Assembly (NCBI GenBank): GCA_029261305.1
Contig: JAJDBO010000408.1
Span: 1 to 21,484, forward strand
DNA length: 21,484 bases
Direction: 5' to 3'
Source: Nitrospirales bacterium
GTDB taxonomy: Bacteria; Nitrospirota; Nitrospiria; Nitrospirales; UBA8639
The notes under the pieces were generated by a model, which saw only the letters and a program-made list of their open reading frames with translations, had not been told where the DNA came from and did not search any database. How positions within the stretch are numbered: the first letter of the stretch is position 1; the number at the start of each line of letters is the position of its first letter. Below are positions 7,125 to 16,554 of this stretch, in pieces. Position numbers and translations under genes: made by a program.

Positions 7125-8864
7125 ATGTTTTCTGACCCTCAAGCTGTTGCAGAGCACGTTGACCTTCACTCCGTGAGTAGAGCGAAGAAGTCTGTGAAGG
7201 AACAGAGGTGGACTTTGTTATGGATTGGCATCTGTTTTTTTCTATTTCAGGTGGCACTTCAAACCTCAAATGGCGTGTTTGTGGGAGAGTTTGGTGGACA
7301 CCCTGATGAAGCGGCACATTATGTCACGGGTTTGATGGTGAGAGATTTTGTTGGCGTCTCTCTTCATGCCTCTCCCATGGAGTTCGCCGAAAATTTCTAT
7401 CTTCACTATCCCAAAGTGGCTTTTGGACATTGGCCTCCAGTTTTTTACATCGTTCAGGCAGTGTGGACACTTTTATTTTCGGCCACCCGTGAGTCCTTGA
7501 TGCTGCTATTGGCATTCCTGAACACGGTCCTTGCGCTCACAATCTATTCAATTATTCGGCAGGAAATGAATACCATGACGGGTATCATGGGGGGACTGTT
7601 ATTCATGGCATTTCCGGTAGTGCAAAAAATGACTGGGATGGTGATGACTGAAATTCTCTTGGCGCTATTAAGTTTACTAGCCATCATATATTTTTGGCGA
7701 TATTTGAAAACACAGAGCCTAGGGGATGCCCTTGGTTTCGGGGTTTTTTCAACCCTCGCCATACTCACCAAAGGAGATGGGCTTGCGTTGGCCCTAGTCC
7801 CACCGTTGTGTGTGTTGTTTACTCGGCAATGGTCTGTACTGTGGCAACCGAGGATTTGGGTGGCTGCATTCCTGGTGATGGGTTTTTGCGGACCTTACTA
7901 TTGGTTGACTTTGGATATGGTTCGTAATGCCTGGGACCAGCAATCGTTGACCTTAGGATATTTTTTGTCTGCGATGGGGTTTTACTCTTGGCATATATTT
8001 TCAATCCCGGGGCCTTTAATTTCAGTGGTGATTGCTTTTGGGATTTGGGAAAAATTAATAAAGCCTTGGCCTCGACATGCCGTGGATCCCAAATGGGCAA
8101 CCATGGGTGGACTTTTGATAAGTGTATTCATTCTGCATATCCTCATCCCGAGTAGTATGGAGGAGCGAAATTTAATTGCAGCGGTACCTGTGTTACTAAT
8201 GTTTTTTCTGGCAGGTTGTACTTGGATCGTTGAACGAAAATTTTTCCCTAAAAGTTTGCAAGGGATCAAGGGAGATGTCCAGGTTGCATGTATCACCTTT
8301 GTATTTGCCGCGGTTTTTATTGGTGAGGCGTTTGCGACCCCGAAACCGATTTTATCTGGGTTTCGGGATGTCACGAAATCCCTTCTCTCCGATCCACGAT
8401 TGAAGGATTCTGTATTTCTTATTTCCTCAGACCCTCGTGGCGAGGGTGCCTTTATTTCAGAGGTTGCGAGTCGTGAGGATCGTCCTGGGCATATTGTCTT
8501 GCGGGCAAGTAAAATATTAGGGCAGAGCGGATGGCTGAATCAAAAGTACAAGCCTATCCATAGCTCTGATACGGAGTTGTTAGGATTTTTAGAGGATGTT
8601 CCCGTTGGGATTGTCATCATTGATGAATCTCTCCCCACGGTTTACCGAGTTCACCATCATCAACGTCTTGCCCGTATCCTTCAGAGTCCACCTCCTGACT
8701 GGGAATTATTGGGGACCTACCCTTTGCAACGAGGTGACAAGTATTATCCGCAAGCTCTGCATGTATACCTGCAAGAGGGACATCAAGATCGACGGGGTGG
8801 AACGATACGATTAAATTTGGAGTTGATGTTACACCGAACGATCGAGAAGTCGATTGCTCACTAA
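7125..8864 (+). CDS. GT39/ArnT-PMT-like GT-C glycosyltransferase
   Basis: A 579-residue membrane protein. Helix 1 (about 31-47) is followed by a first periplasmic loop with G-G-H-P-D61-E62-A-A-H-Y, the acidic pair expected of the PMT/ArnT superfamily (PMT_2 type). About ten hydrophobic segments run to residue 415. The last 160 residues are mostly soluble and probably periplasmic. Such enzymes use polyprenyl-phosphate sugars as donors and act on the outer side of the inner membrane, so the DPM1-like and UbiA genes just upstream are natural donor suppliers (inference). Acceptor and sugar cannot be read from sequence. The ATG at 7125 lacks a strong ribosome-binding site, and no better in-frame start was found. 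The gap to the next gene is 20 bases. Confidence 0.8.
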   Translation: MFSDPQAVAEHVDLHSVSRAKKSVKEQRWTLLWIGICFFLFQVALQTSNGVFVGEFGGHPDEAAHYVTGLMVRDFVGVSLHASPMEFAENFYLHYPKVAFGHWPPVFYIVQAVWTLLFSATRESLMLLLAFLNTVLALTIYSIIRQEMNTMTGIMGGLLFMAFPVVQKMTGMVMTEILLALLSLLAIIYFWRYLKTQSLGDALGFGVFSTLAILTKGDGLALALVPPLCVLFTRQWSVLWQPRIWVAAFLVMGFCGPYYWLTLDMVRNAWDQQSLTLGYFLSAMGFYSWHIFSIPGPLISVVIAFGIWEKLIKPWPRHAVDPKWATMGGLLISVFILHILIPSSMEERNLIAAVPVLLMFFLAGCTWIVERKFFPKSLQGIKGDVQVACITFVFAAVFIGEAFATPKPILSGFRDVTKSLLSDPRLKDSVFLISSDPRGEGAFISEVASREDRPGHIVLRASKILGQSGWLNQKYKPIHSSDTELLGFLEDVPVGIVIIDESLPTVYRVHHHQRLARILQSPPPDWELLGTYPLQRGDKYYPQALHVYLQEGHQDRRGGTIRLNLELMLHRTIEKSIAH

Positions 8865-8884
8865 GTATTTGACATAGGTACTGA

Positions 8885-10765
8885 ATGAATAGTTCGACAT
8901 TACTTCGGCCCCAGAGTCTTCCAGTCATGGGAGCGGTCTCTTCTTCGAATCGCTCGCAATGGGCCTTAGGACTAATTTTATTGGTTCATGTGGCAGCAAC
9001 ATGTGTCGTATTGCCCCCGGGAGATATTTTTCGAGGGGATCCCCTTCTTGTGAGAGACCATTCAGTCCATACGCATAGAGTGCAACTTTATCGAGATTCA
9101 TTGTTTGCCGGTGGATGGCCTTGGGGATATGATCCGAGTGTCAGTGCCGGCTTTGCTATGGACCCGGGAAATGATGTGGGAGCTAAACCTCAGGAGGTAT
9201 TAGGGGTTCTTCTATTTTTTTTGAACCCAGGAACCATTGAACGAATATTTGTGTTCTTAGTCGTTCTTACCATCCCCCTTTGGATGTTGTTGACCTGTCG
9301 GCGGTTAAGACTTCCTCTAGAGGCACAAATCTGTGTGCTGACGACTCTGCTCATTCCCGTGTGGTTGTATGATAATTTGCCGCGATTTGTCATTTGGGGG
9401 ATGGTCGCATTTGCCGCTTCGAGCTATTTTTCCCCCTTGGTGGTCGGTCTCTTTTTAGACTTTATTGATCATCCAAACTTTAAAAGATATCTGTACCTTT
9501 GCTTGGGAGCCTCCTCACTTTTCTTGTTTCATGTTTTAGGCCCTGTGGTGCTCGTGTTGCCTTTTTTCCTGGTAACGATGATGGCCTCCCATTTGTCCCT
9601 TCGTTGGCGCTTGGCGGTCTTTGGGGTCCCAGTCATAGTGTTTGCTCTGAATGCGTTTTGGGCGGTCCCTTTTGCAAGTTCATTTTTAGGAATACCTGAT
9701 ACTCCTGTTCCTACCGAATTGGATCTCACAAATTTTGCTCATTTGGATAAACCCCATGCCACATATGACAGTATGGGAGAAATTGCAAGTCTTTTTTCGC
9801 CTATTCGCGTGATAGCTTTGGTTGGTGGTCTCTTTGGTGCGATCTTTGGATTTGTTGTGATGAAACAAATGGTCGGAGCCCGCGCGGCCTACGCCTTTGG
9901 GTTCGCTGGAGTTTTTGGGATAGGATTGAAATTTTTTGGGTCCTTTATCCCTGGAGTGGTTCTTATGCAACCGGCCCGTTTTATTCTGCCCACTTTTGTT
10001 CTTCTTTCGATTCCCATGGGTTTAGCCTTTTTTCGAATTTCTCAGAAAGCGCGCGTTGCACCGGTGGTGGCGGCTTTGGTCTTGGTTTTTGGTGGGTTCG
10101 TGAGTGCGGTGGTATTGGAAAAGCCAAGCAGTCTAGCTTCGACATCAGAATCTAAGATGTTAGTGGATTTTGTGAACAGTCGGATCGCGCCATCTGAACG
10201 GCTCTTGATTCAATCCATGGCCTGGGAGCCACGTGCATTGCCGATGCTCTTACATCGAGAAGTGATTGGGAATAGTTTTCCTTTTTCAAATGATCCATCC
10301 CAATTCTTCCCTACCATGTTATGGGGAAAGCCCATTCCTGATTGGGCACCTGAAGAGATGCAGGAGATTTTGCAGCGTTGGGGCATCTCTTGGTGCTTTG
10401 CCCATAATAAACAAGGCATTGCGTTGTTTGAAAATGTGACAAAGAGTTCCGGTGAACAAATCGGGCAGTACCGGGCCTTCAAAATTTCTGACCCGAAAAA
10501 CCGGTTTCTTGTCGGTGCAGGTAAGATCAACGCAAAAGTGAATCACATAGAACTTTCTGAGCTTCAACCTGAGAATGGGCTGGTAGTTCTTCGATATCGA
10601 TACCATCCAGCATGGGAAACTTCTTCAGGGATCCCTGTGGTCCAATATCCTATTCCTGAAGATCCGAGAGGGTTTATTGCCCTAAAAACCCCTAAATCAT
10701 CAGAGTCGTTGGCATTTAATTCCCTGAAAATGTTGTCAGCCCCATGGCCTCAATCTGAGAAGTAA
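8885..10765 (+). CDS. Large GT-C-like membrane protein (PTPS-related/YfhO-like type)
   Basis: A 626-residue polytopic protein. After the first helix (about 27-45) comes a periplasmic loop V-R-D58-H-S-V-H-T-H-R-V, then G-W-P-W-G-Y and S-A-G-F. This 'D-H...H-R, then W-P, then G-F' pattern matches the '6-pyruvoyl-tetrahydropterin synthase related' and YfhO-like membrane families, thought to have a GT-C fold; the family name reflects an annotation link, not pterin chemistry. About a dozen hydrophobic segments run to residue 405. A C-terminal soluble domain follows, ending in R-Y-R-Y-H-P-A-W-E, typical of a beta-sandwich tail in this group. It probably transfers a sugar or modifies the glycan at the outer face of the inner membrane, but this is inference from family and neighbours. 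AGGT at 8876-8879 lies five bases before the ATG. Confidence 0.65.
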   Translation: MNSSTLLRPQSLPVMGAVSSSNRSQWALGLILLVHVAATCVVLPPGDIFRGDPLLVRDHSVHTHRVQLYRDSLFAGGWPWGYDPSVSAGFAMDPGNDVGAKPQEVLGVLLFFLNPGTIERIFVFLVVLTIPLWMLLTCRRLRLPLEAQICVLTTLLIPVWLYDNLPRFVIWGMVAFAASSYFSPLVVGLFLDFIDHPNFKRYLYLCLGASSLFLFHVLGPVVLVLPFFLVTMMASHLSLRWRLAVFGVPVIVFALNAFWAVPFASSFLGIPDTPVPTELDLTNFAHLDKPHATYDSMGEIASLFSPIRVIALVGGLFGAIFGFVVMKQMVGARAAYAFGFAGVFGIGLKFFGSFIPGVVLMQPARFILPTFVLLSIPMGLAFFRISQKARVAPVVAALVLVFGGFVSAVVLEKPSSLASTSESKMLVDFVNSRIAPSERLLIQSMAWEPRALPMLLHREVIGNSFPFSNDPSQFFPTMLWGKPIPDWAPEEMQEILQRWGISWCFAHNKQGIALFENVTKSSGEQIGQYRAFKISDPKNRFLVGAGKINAKVNHIELSELQPENGLVVLRYRYHPAWETSSGIPVVQYPIPEDPRGFIALKTPKSSESLAFNSLKMLSAPWPQSEK

Positions 10766-10802
10766 CCTTTTCTCTCGTCTGATCCTTACCGTTTTCCCAT
10801 TC

Positions 10803-11369
10803 ATGATGAAAATTCCTTTGACACCATTTTGGTCTACGTTGCGCGCTGACGTCGCACGTTTTGATGAAGAAGGGTTTGGCCTGCAAGGGTTGATTCGTGG
10901 CTTGGCGTCACAGGGATTTTGGGCAGTGCTTGTATATCGAGTGTTTCGGTGGTTTTACGAACGTGGTATTCCCACGCAACCCATTCGGTTTGTGGTGGAG
11001 CGAAGTATTGAAATTGTAACGGGTATTTCTATTCCAGCTTCGGCAACCATCGGGAGAGGATTTCGCATTCATCACTTTGGCGGGATTTTTTTACATTCTG
11101 ATGTGGTGATGGGCGAAGGATGTACGATCTATCAAGGTGTCACATTGGGTGATCTCGGCGGATGGGGGGGAGTTCCTCAAGTAGGCAATCAGGTGATTAT
11201 CGGGGCTGGTGCGAAGCTGATCGGACCAATTCACGTTGGCGATGATTGCCAAATCGGAGCGAATGCAGTGGTGCGAAATTCGGTGCCTTCCCATTGTGTC
11301 GCCGTCGGTGTGCCCGCGGTGATTAAGAAGAAACACGCAATGAAACGGAGCGATGTGGCATGTCTGTAA
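10803..11369 (+). CDS. Serine-acetyltransferase-like hexapeptide acyltransferase
   Basis: A 188-residue left-handed beta-helix acyltransferase. An alpha-helical N-terminal part (about 1-70) leads into hexapeptide repeats: I-P-A-S-A-T-I-G (77-84), then I-H-H-F-G-G (89-94) containing the expected catalytic histidine, V-T-L-G-D-L-G-G (113-120), V-I-I-G-A-G-A-K-L-I-G (131-141), I-G-A-N-A-V-V (151-157) and a V-G-V-P-A coenzyme-A-pocket end (168-172). It is much shorter than housekeeping CysE (about 270 residues), and its position between glycan genes suggests sugar O-acetylation, as in WcaB-type enzymes, rather than cysteine synthesis (inference). ATG 10803 and ATG 10806 are equally possible, and neither has a clear ribosome site. 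The last 10 bases overlap the next gene, so the two are probably translationally coupled. Confidence 0.82.
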   Translation: MMKIPLTPFWSTLRADVARFDEEGFGLQGLIRGLASQGFWAVLVYRVFRWFYERGIPTQPIRFVVERSIEIVTGISIPASATIGRGFRIHHFGGIFLHSDVVMGEGCTIYQGVTLGDLGGWGGVPQVGNQVIIGAGAKLIGPIHVGDDCQIGANAVVRNSVPSHCVAVGVPAVIKKKHAMKRSDVACL

Positions 11370-12529
11370 TTCCCCCGATACCAACCTTGCTCCTTGCAGA
11401 ATTTTTCCTTCCGGAAGTTGGAGGGTCAATCAATTGGATGGTCAATACTTATACTCGTTATCCTAAAGAGAGTGTGGTCGTTGTTGCCAAAAACTGTGAG
11501 GGTGCCCCACAAACGGATCAAGTCTTGCCCTTTCCTGTTCAGCGCCTTCCCATGAGTTTTGTGTCATGCGATCCCACGGCGCTGTCATCTTGGCCAACAA
11601 TGTTTTCCAATTTTCGACAGGTGAGAAGAAGGTGTGGCGAATATGGAGTAGGCCAAATTCATTGTGCGAAAGTCTTGCCTGAAGGGTTGTTTGCGCTCGG
11701 ACTCAATTTCTTCAATAAAATTCCCTATGTGATCTATGCCCATGGAGAAGAAATTCAAATTTGTGAGACGTCAGCGATGCTCAAATGGATAATGGTTAAT
11801 GTCTATAACGGCGCGTCGGCCATTATTGCAAACTCAGAAAATACGAAACGACTTTTAACTGAGATCGGAATTTCTCAAGAACACATCCATGTCATTCACC
11901 CTGGTGTGGATACTAAGGCGTTTGATGAGAGCAGGGGTTGGGGAGGAACAATCCGAGAGCGATATAAATTAGAAGGCCCTGTGCTTCTTACCGTTGGTCG
12001 ATTGCAGCGGAGGAAGGGCCAAGATATGGTGATTCGCAGTCTTCCCAAAGTTCGAGAGATGTTTCCCTCTGTGAAATATCTTGTGGTTGGTGGCGGAGAA
12101 GAAAAGGCCTATTTGCAGAACCTTGCTTATGAGTGTGGTGTCGCTGAAAGTGTGATTTTTACTGGCCCAATACCTGATGAAGAATTGGTTGCCCATTATG
12201 CGGCCTGTGATGTGTTCATTATGGCCAATCGTCAAATAGGTGAAGATATCGAAGGGTTTGGAATGGTCTATTTGGAGGCTGGTGCCCTGGGTAAACCCGT
12301 GATTGGTGGATTAAGTGGGGGAACTGGGGATGCGATTGTTGATGACGTCACAGGATTGAGAGTGGATGGGGATAACTTTGATGAAATTGCGGCAGCCATT
12401 GTACAGCTGTTCTCGGATCCGGAGGGTGCGGCAAAGATGGGGAGAAACGGGCAACGTAGGGTCCAAGACGATTTTACGTGGAATTCGGTCTATGCAAAAA
12501 CTAGATCTGTGGTCGACGCGATTTCATGA
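11360..12529 (+). CDS. GT4 glycosyltransferase (PimB-like GT-B)
   Basis: A 389-residue GT-B enzyme using a nucleotide-sugar donor in the cytoplasm. The N-terminal domain has F-L-P-E-V-G-G-S (16-23) and Y-A-H-G-E-E (126-131). The linker N-S-E-N-T-K (158-163) and H-P-G-V-D (180-184) are standard. The C-terminal domain has V-G-R-L-Q-R-R-K-G (212-220), with Arg214 and Lys219 as expected phosphate contacts, and the E298-G-F-G-x-x-x-x-E306 donor-binding motif. The E-G-F-G form with a preceding acidic run is like PimB-type mannosyltransferases, but the sugar is unproven. The ATG lies inside the end of the acetyltransferase gene, with GGAG (about 11347-11350) roughly nine bases upstream. A 190-base gap with no further gene follows. 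Confidence 0.88.
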   Translation: MSVIPPIPTLLLAEFFLPEVGGSINWMVNTYTRYPKESVVVVAKNCEGAPQTDQVLPFPVQRLPMSFVSCDPTALSSWPTMFSNFRQVRRRCGEYGVGQIHCAKVLPEGLFALGLNFFNKIPYVIYAHGEEIQICETSAMLKWIMVNVYNGASAIIANSENTKRLLTEIGISQEHIHVIHPGVDTKAFDESRGWGGTIRERYKLEGPVLLTVGRLQRRKGQDMVIRSLPKVREMFPSVKYLVVGGGEEKAYLQNLAYECGVAESVIFTGPIPDEELVAHYAACDVFIMANRQIGEDIEGFGMVYLEAGALGKPVIGGLSGGTGDAIVDDVTGLRVDGDNFDEIAAAIVQLFSDPEGAAKMGRNGQRRVQDDFTWNSVYAKTRSVVDAIS

Positions 12530-12719
12530 GGCTTGGACTTCAAGGAAAGTTCCCAAAAAAAACCTTCGAATGAATTTTCTCAGCTCAGACCATGAAATTT
12601 TCATTATTGGCCTCATTCGCCATGAGGAAGCTTTTCAAGTCTTGTTTTCTTGATCGTTGGTAACTTTGGCATTGTGTCTTCTGTTCTATCCATTTTTTAT
12701 ATCCTAAGGAATATGTTGT

Positions 12720-15347
12720 ATGAACGTTGAATGCGCGGATCCAAAAATCCTTGTGTCTTCTTCTATAGATGACGCATGGGAATGCCCTATCATGTTGAAA
12801 GAGGGGGCTGGCATAAGGCGTGTAGGGGAACCGGTTAGTCTTGGAATTCCCTTGCCTCGCGGCACAATTTCCGACGCTTCACAGTTAGGCCTTGTAGATG
12901 ACAAAGGAAGGCCAATCCCTGTTCAAGGCCAAGTATTAGCTCGCTGGGCAGACGGGAGCGCTCAATGGGTTTTGGTCGATTTTTTGGTTCATGTTGAACC
13001 CTATGCCATGGCTGTATATCAAATTATACCTCTGCGTGATCTTCAGCCGGCTGATGTAAATTCCAAACTGAAAGTAATCCAGGAAGAAAACCGATTCATC
13101 ATTGATACGGGCTGTGCCCAATTTCAATTGAATTCAAAAGTATTGAAGCCCTTTGATTCCATTCGCATGAAAGGCCATTCCTTGATGAGTTCTCAAGGTA
13201 CGTCTGTCGTGTTGCTCAATGACAAGGGGGAGGCCTTTCACCCTGTCATCGAAAATATTACCCTTGAAGTTGCAGGCCCTATCCGGGCGACTCTGTGTCT
13301 AGAGGGGGTATTTTTGAATGATTCTTCACGGTTCGCACGATTTTTGGTGAGAATGTCATTCTATGAAAATTCAGGATTGGTAGAAATGAAAAACACGATC
13401 CATAACCCGAAGGCCGCTCAGCACCCTGGTGGGTTATGGGACCTTGGAGATGAAGGATCCGTTTTTTTTCAAGACTTATCAATGCAGATTCCGTTCGATT
13501 CCGAAAAAATTGAGTGGAATGCCCATCCTAGCCAACCGTTCCACACTCATTATGACTCATCCCTTGAGATTTATCAGGATTCCAGCGGGGGGCAAAATTG
13601 GAATGGTTCCAATCATTGTAACGGTGATGGAAAGATTGTTCCTGCGTTCCCCGGGTATCAAATAAAGAAAAATGAACAGATGGTTCAGGAGGGGAGTCGG
13701 GCTCTTCCCACATGTGTATTAGATGGACATGGGGTGAGAGTCGAAGGGAGCATTGAGCATTTTTGGCAGAATTTCCCAAAAGCTATAGAAGCCAACCCCA
13801 ACGGCATGACGTTTCGGTTATTTCCGAGGCAATGCCAGGATCTTTTCGAATTGCAGGGGGGAGAACAAAAAACTCAAACCCTCTTTATGCAATTTTCTTC
13901 TGCCAGTGATCAAGCGTCACCATTGGTATGGATTCATGAGCGAATCGTTCCAACTCTTTCGGCAGAATGGCATGCTCGATCGGAGGCCATCCCTTACCTC
14001 ACTCCTCGTACGATTGATACAAATCATGCGTATTTAGACCTCATTGACTCAGCTGTTGATGGAGGAAACACGTTTTTTCATCGCAGGGAAATTATTGATG
14101 AATATGGATGGAGAAACTTTGGTGATCTCTACGGTGATCATGAAGCGGTGGGGCATACCGGGCCTGCACCAAAGGTTTCCCATTATAACAATCAGTATGA
14201 TGTGATCAATGGCGCGCTGATCGAGTTTTTTCGAAGTGGAGATGCTCGATGGTTTGAGCTCATGAGAGACTTGGCACGACACGTGATTGATGTCGACCTG
14301 TATCATACCACCGAAGATCGGCCTGAATATAATGGAGGAATGTTTTGGCATACTGATCATTATTTCGATGCCGGAACTGCCTCTCATCGTGCTTACTCGA
14401 AGGGTAATGCTAACCCTGAAAATCCTACGGCCTATGGTGGTGGGCCAAGTAATGAACAAAACTATACCACGGGGCTCCTTCATTATTATTACCTCACGGG
14501 TGATCCGCAGGCCTCTGAAGCTGTGTTGAGTTTGGCGAATTGGGTGCTCCGGATGGATGAAGGAGGACGGCATTGGCTCAAATATATAGATTCTCGGCCG
14601 ACTGGATCGGCAAGTGCTTCAGCAGGAAGGAGTTACCATGGGCCAGGCCGTGGAGCGGGAAATTCAATCAACGCGCTTCTTGATGCCTATCGTATTGTCC
14701 CTAGCCCAGAATATTTGGAAAAGGCTGAATCGCTAATTCGCCGATGCATTCACCCTTATGATGTTATTGAGGACAGGAATCTAGGTGATGTGGAATATCG
14801 CTGGTCGTATACGGTGTTTTTGCAAACTCTTGGAAAATATTTAGACTTTAAACTTGAACGTAGCGAAATCGATGAAATGTATGTCTATGCTCAAGCCAGT
14901 CTCCTTCATTACGCCGATTGGATGATGACCCATGAGTTGCCCTACCAGCAGGTGATGCACAAGGTCAATATTCCTACTGAAACCTGGCCAGCACAAGATA
15001 TTCGAAAAAGTAACGTTTTTAAGTTTGCTGCTAAACATTCCGAAGGGTTTCTTCGAGAGGCATTTCTTCAGAAATCAAACTTTTTTTTCCAGTCTTGTGT
15101 CACTGATCTTCGGTCTTATGCCACGGCTCATTTGGCTCGACCCATTGTTCTCCTTCTTGTGAATGGCTATATGCATGCCTCTTTCACTTCCAATCCGGAA
15201 CAACAGGGAGTGATACTTAAAGAATACCCAGATTTCGGGATTCCCAAGTCCTTCACTCCCCAATTGGCAGAAATTTATAGACTAAAAGAAATGGCCGACG
15301 GTTGGTTACAGAAAATTCAATCATGGGTTTCCGGGAAAAGAACCTGA
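12720..15347 (+). CDS. PcRGLX/YetA-like (PL26-related) large protein, no signal peptide
   Basis: An 875-residue protein. The N-terminal part looks like the RIFT-barrel domain of the PcRGLX/YetA group: G-I-P-L-P-R-G (42-48), V-D-D-K-G-R-P-I-P-V-Q (59-69) and W76-A-D-G-S-A-Q-W83. A beta-rich middle follows to about 430. Then comes a helical, probably alpha-toroid region (about 440-780) with many aromatic and histidine residues, including N-N-Q-Y, F-W-H-T-D-H-Y and E-Q-N-Y-T-T-G. The named family member PcRGLX is a fungal exo-rhamnogalacturonan lyase (PL26), so a carbohydrate-cleaving or carbohydrate-binding role is likely; the substrate is unknown. I see no signal peptide or transmembrane helix, so it is predicted cytoplasmic, which is odd for a polysaccharide lyase. 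AAGGA (12706-12710) lies nine bases before the ATG. The gene sits between two GT4 genes. Confidence 0.7.
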   Translation: MNVECADPKILVSSSIDDAWECPIMLKEGAGIRRVGEPVSLGIPLPRGTISDASQLGLVDDKGRPIPVQGQVLARWADGSAQWVLVDFLVHVEPYAMAVYQIIPLRDLQPADVNSKLKVIQEENRFIIDTGCAQFQLNSKVLKPFDSIRMKGHSLMSSQGTSVVLLNDKGEAFHPVIENITLEVAGPIRATLCLEGVFLNDSSRFARFLVRMSFYENSGLVEMKNTIHNPKAAQHPGGLWDLGDEGSVFFQDLSMQIPFDSEKIEWNAHPSQPFHTHYDSSLEIYQDSSGGQNWNGSNHCNGDGKIVPAFPGYQIKKNEQMVQEGSRALPTCVLDGHGVRVEGSIEHFWQNFPKAIEANPNGMTFRLFPRQCQDLFELQGGEQKTQTLFMQFSSASDQASPLVWIHERIVPTLSAEWHARSEAIPYLTPRTIDTNHAYLDLIDSAVDGGNTFFHRREIIDEYGWRNFGDLYGDHEAVGHTGPAPKVSHYNNQYDVINGALIEFFRSGDARWFELMRDLARHVIDVDLYHTTEDRPEYNGGMFWHTDHYFDAGTASHRAYSKGNANPENPTAYGGGPSNEQNYTTGLLHYYYLTGDPQASEAVLSLANWVLRMDEGGRHWLKYIDSRPTGSASASAGRSYHGPGRGAGNSINALLDAYRIVPSPEYLEKAESLIRRCIHPYDVIEDRNLGDVEYRWSYTVFLQTLGKYLDFKLERSEIDEMYVYAQASLLHYADWMMTHELPYQQVMHKVNIPTETWPAQDIRKSNVFKFAAKHSEGFLREAFLQKSNFFFQSCVTDLRSYATAHLARPIVLLLVNGYMHASFTSNPEQQGVILKEYPDFGIPKSFTPQLAEIYRLKEMADGWLQKIQSWVSGKRT

Positions 15348-15366
15348 AACGAAGGATCATTGTCTA

Positions 15367-16554
15367 ATGGCTGACGTGCGATTGTTGGAATTACGAAATA
15401 CCTATAAGTGGGGTGGTGGGCCCGATAAAACTATCTTGCTTTCAGCTGAAAAACATGATCCCAGTAGTGTGTCCGTGGTGGTGGTGTACATTCGCGACGT
15501 CCGTGATCATGAGTTTCAAATTACAGAAATGGCCAAGGGCCGGGGATTGACGTATTACGAAGTTCCTGAAAGTGGAAAGTTTGATTTGCGGGTCCTGCGC
15601 GCCCTACGTGATATCATTATTCGGCATGACATTAATATGATTCACGGCCATGACTATAAAAGTGATTTGTTTGCGTACATTATTAGGAAATTAATGTGGC
15701 GTCGTCCTATCTCCTTGGTTTCTACAGCCCATGCTTGGGTGATGTTAGGACGAAAGGGCGAGTTGTATCGGCAGCTAGATTTGTTTTTGATGAAACGATT
15801 TGATCATTTGTTTGCTGTCTCGAAAGCGACAAAAGACGAAATGTTGGAGGCGGGAATTCCTGATTCTAAAATCTCGGTGCTTTATAACGGTATTGATACC
15901 GAGGCCTGGTCACGAGAGCATGTCAAAACGACCTTGCGTGAGGAGTTAGGTATTCCTCAATCGTCTCCGGTGATTGGATATGTTGGCCGTATTATGCCCG
16001 AAAAAGATTTGGAGACTTGGATCCGTTCTGCGGCTATTGTGGCCAAGCAATATCCCCAGGCAACGTTTGTTCTGGTGGGCGAGGGAAGAGATGGGACGAC
16101 GTTGGATGGATTGAAAGCCTTAGCCACATCTTTGGGCATTGGGAACCAACTGATTTTTCCAGGGTTTCGCCGAGATCTTCTTCAGGTGTATGCGGCCTTC
16201 GATGTGTTTGTCATGAGCTCTTTACGTGAAGGATTACCGAACAGCATATTGGAAGCCATGGCCTTAGGGGTGCCAGTAGTAACCACCGATGTTGCTGGTG
16301 CTAAAGAGTTGGTGGTGCACAATGAAACTGGTTTTGTTGTGGATCAAAAAGACTTTAGGCATTTATCCTCTTCGATCTTGAAAATTCTGGATCATGATAC
16401 AGTCCGGTTAGGCATGGGGCAGGCTGGTCGGCATCGCGTGGAAACTGAATTTTCCTTTCTACAACGATTGAGAAAGATTGAAGATTTGTATGGCAGGATC
16501 TTAGGGGTAGGAGACAAGTCGAAATCTTTGCATCGGCAGGCAGTGGCTTATTAA
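15367..16554 (+). CDS. GT4 glycosyltransferase
   Basis: A 395-residue GT-B enzyme, cytoplasmic or membrane-associated. The N-terminus L-E-L-R-N-T-Y-K-W-G-G-G-P-D-K-T (7-22) has the glycine-rich acceptor-side loop of GT4 enzymes. H-G-H-D-Y-K-S-D (93-100) and S-T-A-H-A-W (119-124) follow. The C-terminal domain has G-Y-V-G-R-I-M-P-E-K (204-213), with Arg208 and Lys213, and the donor-binding E288-G-L-P-N-S-I-L-E296. The E-G-L-P-N form is common in exosortase-locus and capsule GT4 enzymes. The gene follows the PL26-like gene by 19 bases, with GAAGGA (15351-15356) ten bases before the ATG. It is the last gene before a 403-base gap. The two GT4 proteins in this window are clearly different and are probably not interchangeable. 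Confidence 0.88.
   Translation: MADVRLLELRNTYKWGGGPDKTILLSAEKHDPSSVSVVVVYIRDVRDHEFQITEMAKGRGLTYYEVPESGKFDLRVLRALRDIIIRHDINMIHGHDYKSDLFAYIIRKLMWRRPISLVSTAHAWVMLGRKGELYRQLDLFLMKRFDHLFAVSKATKDEMLEAGIPDSKISVLYNGIDTEAWSREHVKTTLREELGIPQSSPVIGYVGRIMPEKDLETWIRSAAIVAKQYPQATFVLVGEGRDGTTLDGLKALATSLGIGNQLIFPGFRRDLLQVYAAFDVFVMSSLREGLPNSILEAMALGVPVVTTDVAGAKELVVHNETGFVVDQKDFRHLSSSILKILDHDTVRLGMGQAGRHRVETEFSFLQRLRKIEDLYGRILGVGDKSKSLHRQAVAY

Noticed and set aside
10803..11369. Housekeeping CysE serine acetyltransferase
   Set aside because: It is too short for standard CysE and sits, overlapping, beside a glycosyltransferase gene; glycan O-acetylation fits better, though not proven.
12571..12653. A 27-codon frame after the first GT4 gene
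   Set aside because: Short, no ribosome site, no recognisable motif.
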